A DNA stretch of 11,134 nucleotides, taken from Cytophagaceae bacterium (GTDB lineage Bacteria > Bacteroidota > Bacteroidia > Cytophagales > Spirosomataceae). Position 1 is the stretch's first letter, and every line of letters starts with the position of its first letter. Position numbers and translations under genes: made by a program. Location of the stretch: positions 1 through 11,134 of the forward strand of contig JAIXRT010000068.1 of NCBI GenBank assembly GCA_027485075.1, read 5' to 3'. Shown piece by piece: positions 6,620 to 11,134 of this stretch. Under the pieces are notes generated by a model that was given only the letters and a program-made list of their open reading frames with translations, made no database searches and was not told where the DNA came from.

Positions 6620-6759
6620 TCTCCCCGCTAAAGAAAACGATTACGTTTTTCGTAGTAAAAAAACCACACGGTTAAAACTATAAATAAGGCATCGCTTTGG
6701 AAGGCAACTGACAAAGCAATGGAAAGAAAATATTGTCTCTAAAAACACGTAACAAGTAC

Positions 6760-8187
6760 ATGCAATCTGAAGTTAAAGACTTATGGCTAAAATGTTTAGA
6801 AATTATCCGCGAGGATGTTTCTAGCCAAAGTTTTTCAACTTGGTTCGCTCCAATCGTTCCGCTGAAATTCCAAAATAATACCTTAACGATTCAAGTACCT
6901 TCGCAATTCTTTTATGAGTGGTTGGAAGAAAACTATGTGGCTGTTTTGCGTAAAGCAATCGATCATACCATCGGCAAAAGAGGGATGCTGGAATACTCCA
7001 TTGTTGTAGATAAAGGAGATCGTAAAAATCCTCCCATCACATTTAATTTACCTACCCTACCGTCAAGTTCCAGTAGTCATTTGCAGCAGCAAACTGTTCA
7101 ACAAGCTCCTGCAAGAAATCCATTTCAGTTTAAAGACTTAGATTCGCTAGAATTAGACTCTTATTTAATTCCGAAATATACCTTTGACAAATTTATTGAA
7201 GGCGATTGTAATCGCTTAGGAAGGGCGGCAGGAATGGCTGTGGCCAACAAACCAGGCTTAACATCCTTTAATCCACTCATGATTTATGGTGGTGTAGGTT
7301 TAGGGAAAACACACTTAATTCAAGCAATCGGAAATCAGATTAAGGAAGAATTTCCTGAAAAGTTTGTTTTGTATGTGTCGACAGAAAAGTTCACAAATCA
7401 ATTTGTGAATGCGATTCGTAATAACTCAATCGAAACCTTTACAAACTTTTACCTGCAGGTTGATGTCTTGATTATAGATGATGTTCAGTTTTTATCTGGT
7501 AAAGAAAAAACACAAGAAACATTCTTCAATATTTTCAACCATTTACACCAATCAGGTAAACAGATCATTCTTTCTTCTGATCGTGCCCCACGTGATTTAG
7601 CCGGGATGGAAGATCGCTTATTAAGCCGATTCAAATGGGGTCTAACTGCTGATTTACAGCAACCCGATTTTGAAACACGGATTGCCATTATTCAAAAGAA
7701 ATTACAAGATGACGGTATCCAAATCAATTTTGATGTTTTGGAATACCTGGCACATTCCATTCAAACCAATGTACGTGAACTTGAAGGCGTTATAATTTCA
7801 TTAATGGCTCAAGCTTCATTAACACGAAAAGAGATAGATTTAGAATTAGCTAAATCCACGCTAAAATCGATTGTTAACGACCAAGAAAAAGAGCTAAGCG
7901 TCGACAATATCTTAGAAGCCGTTACGTCCCACTTTGATGTGGACATGTTGACTTTAAAAGGTAAATGCAGAAAGAAAGAAAATGTATTTCCGAGACAAGT
8001 AGCCATGTACATGCTCAAAGAGTTGACAAATTTACCTTTAAAGTCAATTGGGTACCATTTTGGTGGCAGAGATCATAGCACGGTCATTCATGCAGTGCAA
8101 TCTATTTCTGAAGCTATCGAATCAGATAAAAGTGTAGAAAAGACGGTCAAAAAACTATTTAATCGATTTAATCTCGCATTAAACTAA
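6760..8187 (+). CDS. dnaA: Chromosomal replication initiator protein DnaA
   Basis: A 475-residue AAA+ ATPase that binds DnaA boxes at oriC and opens the duplex. Domain I (about 1-80, with SFSTWFAPI) is followed by a Ser/Gln-rich linker (about 100-120). The AAA+ domain begins near residue 138 (YLIPKYTFDKFIEG). Walker A is GGVGLGKTH (177-185), Walker B is VLIIDDVQF (236-244), sensor 1 is ILSSDRAP (270-277), and the arginine-finger region is RLLSRFKWG. Domain IV carries CRKKENVFPRQVAMYMLKE and the DnaA signature GGRDHSTV (435-442). The frame extends upstream to TTG 6733, but ATG 6760 gives the family's usual N-terminus and is preferred. dnaN is not adjacent, which is common in Bacteroidota. It has its own promoter and leader, and converges on recA with a shared terminator whose left arm begins in the stop codon. 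Confidence 0.97.
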   Translation: MQSEVKDLWLKCLEIIREDVSSQSFSTWFAPIVPLKFQNNTLTIQVPSQFFYEWLEENYVAVLRKAIDHTIGKRGMLEYSIVVDKGDRKNPPITFNLPTLPSSSSSHLQQQTVQQAPARNPFQFKDLDSLELDSYLIPKYTFDKFIEGDCNRLGRAAGMAVANKPGLTSFNPLMIYGGVGLGKTHLIQAIGNQIKEEFPEKFVLYVSTEKFTNQFVNAIRNNSIETFTNFYLQVDVLIIDDVQFLSGKEKTQETFFNIFNHLHQSGKQIILSSDRAPRDLAGMEDRLLSRFKWGLTADLQQPDFETRIAIIQKKLQDDGIQINFDVLEYLAHSIQTNVRELEGVIISLMAQASLTRKEIDLELAKSTLKSIVNDQEKELSVDNILEAVTSHFDVDMLTLKGKCRKKENVFPRQVAMYMLKELTNLPLKSIGYHFGGRDHSTVIHAVQSISEAIESDKSVEKTVKKLFNRFNLALN

Positions 8188-8212
8188 AAAAGAGGCTTTC
8201 GCCTCTTTTTTT
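8186..8212. terminator. Bidirectional terminator shared by dnaA and recA
   Basis: AAAAAAGAGGC, a TTTC loop and GCCTCTTTTTT form an 11-base stem with T-runs on both strands. The left arm overlaps the last two bases of the dnaA stop codon. The recA stop is 20 bases further on, so the hairpin can end both convergent transcripts. Confidence 0.88.
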
Positions 8213-8232
8213 ATTCATATTTAGTAGATCAA

Positions 8233-9291
8233 TTATTCTGCAATAGCTTCTTTATCTAACAAAGCCGTCTCATCGCCTTTAACTTTCTCCTTGATCTTTA
8301 GCTCAAGTTCCTCCATTAATTCTGGGTTATCCTTGATTAAATCTTTCACGGCGTCACGACCTTGACCTAAGCGATTTCCGTTATATGAGAACCAAGAACC
8401 TGACTTGTCTACAACACCTAGATCAACACCAAGATCTAATACTTCACCAGCCTTTGAAATTCCTTCCCCATACATGATGTCAAACTCAACCACTTTAAAT
8501 GGAGGCGCCATCTTATTTTTAACCACTTTAACGCGTGTACGATTACCAGTAATTGAGTCCGCACTTTCTTTAATTTGTCCCGCTCTCCGGATATCCAAAC
8601 GAACTGAAGCATAAAATTTCAACGCATTACCACCCGTAGTCGTTTCTGGACTTCCAAACATGACACCAATTTTATCACGTAACTGGTTGATGAAAATACA
8701 GCAACATCCTGTTTTGTTAATAGTACCGGTCAATTTACGTAATGCCTGCGACATCAAACGTGCTTGAAGACCCATTTTTGAATCTCCCATTTCACCTTCA
8801 ATTTCAGCTTTAGGAACCAAAGCCGCTACCGAGTCAATGACAATAATATCAATGGCACCTGAACTAATTAAATGTTCTGCAATTTCTAACGCTTGCTCAC
8901 CATTATCTGGCTGCGAAATCAATAAATTTTCGGTATCAATACCTAATTTTTCGGCATAAGAACGATCAAAAGCATGTTCCGCATCAATAAATGCAGCTAA
9001 TCCACCCGCCTTTTGAGCTTCTGCAATGCAATGCATGGTTAGTGTCGTTTTACCCGAAGACTCAGGTCCATAAATCTCAACAACACGACCACGCGGAACA
9101 CCACCAATGCCTAATGCTAAATCTAACCCAAGAGAGCCTGTTGATATCACAGGAACATCCATAACTTTACTATCTGACAAACGCATCACAGTACCTTTTC
9201 CGTAAGCCTTATCTAATTTTTCCAAAGTGGTCTGCAGTGCCTTTAATTTTTCAGCTGCTAAGCCTTGTGCGCCATCCGATTGTTTTGCCAT
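8233..9291 (-). CDS. recA: Recombinase RecA
   Basis: A 352-residue recombinase that forms ATP-dependent filaments on single-stranded DNA, pairs homologous strands and, in species with LexA, triggers the SOS response. Walker A is GPESSGKTT (75-83), and the catalytic glutamate lies in DAEHAFD (103-109). Walker B is [12 protein letters not shown] (149-160). Loop 1 is [20 protein letters not shown] (163-182). The segment [20 protein letters not shown] (194-213) leads into loop 2, [15 protein letters not shown], with the invariant residues present. The acidic C-terminal tail is short. Three consecutive cysteines (196-198) replace the usual hydrophobics; this resembles other Bacteroidota RecAs. The gene is monocistronic by layout, with its own promoter match, and an inverted repeat lies just before its start codon. 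No known LexA box can be recognised. Confidence 0.98.
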   Translation of the reverse strand: MAKQSDGAQGLAAEKLKALQTTLEKLDKAYGKGTVMRLSDSKVMDVPVISTGSLGLDLALGIGGVPRGRVVEIYGPESSGKTTLTMHCIAEAQKAGGLAAFIDAEHAFDRSYAEKLGIDTENLLISQPDNGEQALEIAEHLISSGAIDIIVIDSVAALVPKAEIEGEMGDSKMGLQARLMSQALRKLTGTINKTGCCCIFINQLRDKIGVMFGSPETTTGGNALKFYASVRLDIRRAGQIKESADSITGNRTRVKVVKNKMAPPFKVVEFDIMYGEGISKAGEVLDLGVDLGVVDKSGSWFSYNGNRLGQGRDAVKDLIKDNPELMEELELKIKEKVKGDETALLDKEAIAE

Positions 9292-9313
9292 GTTATAATT
9301 ATTGATAATTTTG
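9285..9313 (+). promoter_or_regulatory. Promoter candidate for the DUF3108 gene, overlapping the recA start
   Basis: TTG (9285-9287, within TTTTG 9283-9287), an 18-base gap and TAATTTTG (9306-9313) match both promoter elements exactly. It points right, toward the DUF3108 gene, with transcription starting near 9320. Its -33 half lies inside the first codons of recA. Confidence 0.5.
9297..9310. repeat. Perfect inverted repeat upstream of the recA start codon
   Basis: AATTATTGATAATT is a 6-2-6 perfect inverted repeat, 5 bases before the recA start codon on the minus strand. It overlaps the -7 element of the rightward promoter, so a protein bound there could affect both genes. Short AT palindromes also arise by chance. 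Confidence 0.35.
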
Positions 9314-9354
9314 AGTGTTCCTTGTAGATTATATGTCTTTCATGTAAATCCTAA

Positions 9355-9362
9355 CAAAAATA
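9355..9362 (-). promoter_or_regulatory. recA promoter -7 element
   Basis: On the minus strand TATTTTTG is an exact TAnnTTTG match, identical to the dnaA -7 element. Transcription would start near 9347, giving a leader of about 55 bases. No TTG is seen at the normal -33 distance. Confidence 0.5.
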
Positions 9363-9440
9363 GGAAATACCACGTAATGAAAAAATAATTAAATTGATAT
9401 TCTCAACGGAAATAAAATCGCACCATTTAAAACAATCTTC

Positions 9441-10235
9441 TTGCCCATTATTCCGCCTTTTATAAGAAAAAACGTACCACTCATTATCATGTTCTTGGCA
9501 ATGAACTTGCCTTGTTTTGGACAAGAAAATTCTAGTATTCTGGCCAATGAACAATTAAAATACCGCATACACCTCGGATTTATTGATGCGGCAGAAGCAA
9601 CCATTCATACCCAAGGGCAAACCCAACAAATAAATGGCCGACAAACCCGAAAAATAGACATAACAGGAAAGACCGTCGGCATTCTACATGTAATATCTCC
9701 CGTTATTGATTATTGGTCGGCATTCCTAGATACCGAAACTCATCTTCCACTAAAAACAGAGATGCGCAAAAAGGAAGGGCGATATCGGAAGGAAGAGACG
9801 GTGATTTTTGATCATGCCAACTTGAATGCCAAAATCAGTTCGCCACAAAACACACCAACGCTTAAATATTTTCCCATCGAATCGAACACGCTTGATTTAA
9901 TTGGAGGGTACTTTTTCTTACGTGACAAGCCTTTGGGCGAAATGAAAATTGGCCAAAAACAAAAGGCAAAAATATTAGTCGACGGTAGTATCTACGAGAT
10001 TTGGTTCATTGTAAAAGGGTTCGAAAAAATCGAAGGACCATGGGGAAAGAAAAATTGTATCCGTACCGCATTGGTGTTACCCAAAAACAAGTTATTCAAA
10101 GAAGAGGACGCTATTCAACTTTGGATAACAAATGATAGCTATCAGGTACCATTTAAAATGGAAGTAAATTTAAAAATTGGCTTTTTGACAATTGATTTAA
10201 CAAACTATTCCATCGCGGGTAAAAGTGTATACTAA
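9441..10235 (+). CDS. Secreted DUF3108-domain protein
   Basis: A protein of up to 264 residues with an N-terminal signal peptide and one DUF3108-like beta-rich domain; function unknown. With the TTG start at 9441, the leader has positive residues (R9, K10) before a hydrophobic core ending LPCFGQ, with probable cleavage near residue 27, so it should be periplasmic or surface-exposed. The alternative ATG at 9489 would leave a core without positive charges, so TTG is preferred, although not proven; the frame is open back to 9393 without an ATG. The family pattern is visible at LKYRIHLGFIDAAEATI (about 39-55) and in repeated beta-strand segments (DYWSAFLDTETHLPLKTEM, LDLIGGYFFLRDKPLGE). The stop overlaps that of the photolyase by 4 bases. 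The domain call is by resemblance to Bacteroidota DUF3108 proteins. Confidence 0.72.
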   Translation: MPIIPPFIRKNVPLIIMFLAMNLPCFGQENSSILANEQLKYRIHLGFIDAAEATIHTQGQTQQINGRQTRKIDITGKTVGILHVISPVIDYWSAFLDTETHLPLKTEMRKKEGRYRKEETVIFDHANLNAKISSPQNTPTLKYFPIESNTLDLIGGYFFLRDKPLGEMKIGQKQKAKILVDGSIYEIWFIVKGFEKIEGPWGKKNCIRTALVLPKNKLFKEEDAIQLWITNDSYQVPFKMEVNLKIGFLTIDLTNYSIAGKSVY

Positions 10236-11134
10236 ACCTTGGCAAGTGCTTTTTTGTAAGCGGCTAAAACACGTTCTCTTGCAAATTCATGATTTACGAT
10301 TGGTTGCGGATAAGTCAATTCTTGAAATTCAGGGACCCAATGTCGTATGTATGCCAATTCTCCATCGAATTTTTTCGTTTGTAAAGCGGGATTAAACACG
10401 CGAAAATACGGCGCAGCATCACAACCAGACCCGGCTGCCCATTGCCAACCTCCATTATTTGCCGCAAAATCGAAATCAAGTAATTTGGCCGCAAAGTAAG
10501 CTTCGCCCCAGCGCCAATCAATCAATAAATGTTTGACTAAAAAACTGGCAACAATCATACGCACCCGATTGTGCATAAACCCTGTCGCATTTAATTCACG
10601 CATGCCAGCATCCACGATTGGATACCCTGTTTGGCCTTGTTTCCAAGCTTCAAATTCAGTCTCATTATTGCGCCATTCCAAGCGATCATATTCTTTACGA
10701 AAAGCATGCCCTTCAGATACATGCGGAAAATGATGCAAAATGTTGAAATAAAAATCGCGCCAAATCAATTCATTCAACCATACTTCTGATTTACCTATGG
10801 CCTGTAATACGAGGCTTCGAATAGAAATAGTCCCAAAACGCAGGTGAACAGATAAACGACTTGTACCCGGTAATGCAGGAAAATCACGCCTCTCGCCATA
10901 ATGTTGAATCAATGAATCAGCTACCTGCGAAGCTGGGAATGCTAAACCGGCTGGTGTAAATCCCAAAGAGGTTAAAGAAGGTAATTCAAACGACCCTGTC
11001 GCATAATGCTCAATTGTTTCAGAAGGAAACTGCTGAATAGGTTGTATGCGTAATTGCTCCTTCCATTTACGCGAATATGGTGTAAATACCGTATATGGCG
11101 TTCCTTGACCACTTAATACCTCACTCTTTTCAAA
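10232..11134 (-). CDS. phrB: Deoxyribodipyrimidine photolyase (class I CPD photolyase/cryptochrome family), C-terminal part
   Basis: A 300-residue C-terminal portion of a photolyase; the frame is open at the window edge, so the antenna-chromophore domain and the start lie outside. The enzyme uses light and FADH- to split cyclobutane pyrimidine dimers. Visible marks are GQGTPYTVFTPYSRKW (11108 down to about 11063), the FAD phosphate segment GTSRLSVHLRFG, ELIWRDFYF, and GYPIVDAGMRELNATGFMHNR. The FAD-pocket block NNGGWQWAAGSGCDAAPYFR includes the asparagine facing flavin N5 and a tryptophan of the electron-transfer chain. This set is typical of class I CPD photolyase rather than class II, but a cryptochrome-like role cannot be excluded without the N-terminus. 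It converges with the DUF3108 gene. Confidence 0.93.
   Translation of the reverse strand, partial: FEKSEVLSGQGTPYTVFTPYSRKWKEQLRIQPIQQFPSETIEHYATGSFELPSLTSLGFTPAGLAFPASQVADSLIQHYGERRDFPALPGTSRLSVHLRFGTISIRSLVLQAIGKSEVWLNELIWRDFYFNILHHFPHVSEGHAFRKEYDRLEWRNNETEFEAWKQGQTGYPIVDAGMRELNATGFMHNRVRMIVASFLVKHLLIDWRWGEAYFAAKLLDFDFAANNGGWQWAAGSGCDAAPYFRVFNPALQTKKFDGELAYIRHWVPEFQELTYPQPIVNHEFARERVLAAYKKALAKV

Larger units (their letters stand above)
6356..6759. other. AT-rich intergenic region between the lipid kinase and dnaA
   Basis: About 400 bases with no supported gene. It holds a possible AT-rich terminator for the lipid kinase (6435-6472), then poly-T/poly-A stretches, the dnaA promoter (6590-6619) and the dnaA leader. 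Canonical DnaA boxes (TTATCCACA) are absent on both strands; one relaxed 9-mer, TTATTCAAA, is at 6446-6454. In the leader, a short ORF ATG 6719 to TAA 6742 (MERKYCL) precedes dnaA in another frame. Two overlapping hairpins near 6634-6654 are described separately. Confidence 0.6.

Noticed and set aside
6356..6759. AT-rich DNA next to dnaA as a replication origin
   Set aside because: No canonical DnaA box on either strand and only one relaxed 9-mer (TTATTCAAA at 6446), with no cluster. Bacteroidota often keep oriC away from dnaA. GC-skew and box counts over the genome would decide.
6733..6759. TTG start of dnaA at 6733
   Set aside because: The extra nine residues are not typical of DnaA, while ATG 6760 gives a normal domain I start.
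8211..8219. TTATTCATA as a DnaA box between dnaA and recA
   Set aside because: Two mismatches to TTATCCACA and a single isolated copy next to a terminator T-run; most likely chance.
9489..9491. ATG at 9489 as start of the DUF3108 protein
   Set aside because: It would leave a very short hydrophobic leader with no basic residues; the TTG at 9441 supplies a complete signal peptide. Not excluded, only less likely.
10175..10193. AATTG/CAATT hairpin as a photolyase terminator within the DUF3108 gene
   Set aside because: Only five A-T-rich pairs with a 9-base loop; too weak to support a terminator.
1..11134. A novel defence, mobile or biosynthetic system
   Set aside because: All genes belong to recognised core or common metabolic families, with no transposase, integrase, repeats or unknown gene cluster; frequent strand changes argue against one multi-gene system.

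Overview
The window looks like ordinary chromosome from an AT-rich member of the Bacteroidota, most likely a Cytophagales-type freshwater or environmental bacterium. This rests on the protein styles (DnaA, RecA, the short histone H1-like protein, the DUF3108 protein), on the lack of clear Shine-Dalgarno sequences, and on several good matches to the Bacteroidota promoter (TTG, 17-23 bases, TAnnTTTG). Genus level is not supported. No insertion sequence, CRISPR array, tRNA, rRNA or prophage gene is visible.

Layout. Bases 1-1564 (+) hold the 3' end of a POT/PTR peptide transporter and, 4 bases later, a VIT1/CCC1-family iron/manganese transporter. These meet a convergent periplasmic gamma-glutamyltransferase (1558-3243, -) with a 7-base overlap. 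Next (+) is an alpha-oxoamine synthase (PLP enzyme of the serine palmitoyltransferase/BioF/KBL fold), best started at GTG 3391. A 59-residue histone H1-like protein (4802-4981) follows. A strong bidirectional terminator separates it from a MaoC-type hydratase (5040-5444, -). That gene is divergent from a lipid/diacylglycerol kinase (5501-6355, +). A 400-base AT-rich gap carries the dnaA promoter, then dnaA (6760-8187, +), a shared terminator, and convergent recA (8233-9291, -). The window ends with a secreted DUF3108 protein (about 9441-10235, +) and a convergent, truncated DNA photolyase (10232-11134, -), whose stop codons overlap.

How the genes relate. No dedicated pathway or new multi-gene system is evident. 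Loose themes are amino-acid/peptide handling (peptide transporter, gamma-glutamyltransferase), lipid metabolism (oxoamine synthase, MaoC hydratase, lipid kinase) and DNA replication, repair and packaging (H1-like protein, DnaA, RecA, photolyase). The gene order alternates strand often, so most genes are single transcription units.

The most interesting structure is non-coding. There are five T-tracts in 10-base helical phase upstream of the H1-like gene, a terminator for one gene buried inside the coding sequence of its convergent neighbour, two promoters facing each other in the recA/DUF3108 gap together with a perfect inverted repeat, and a near-leaderless promoter for the lipid kinase. All are readings by eye and need mapping data.
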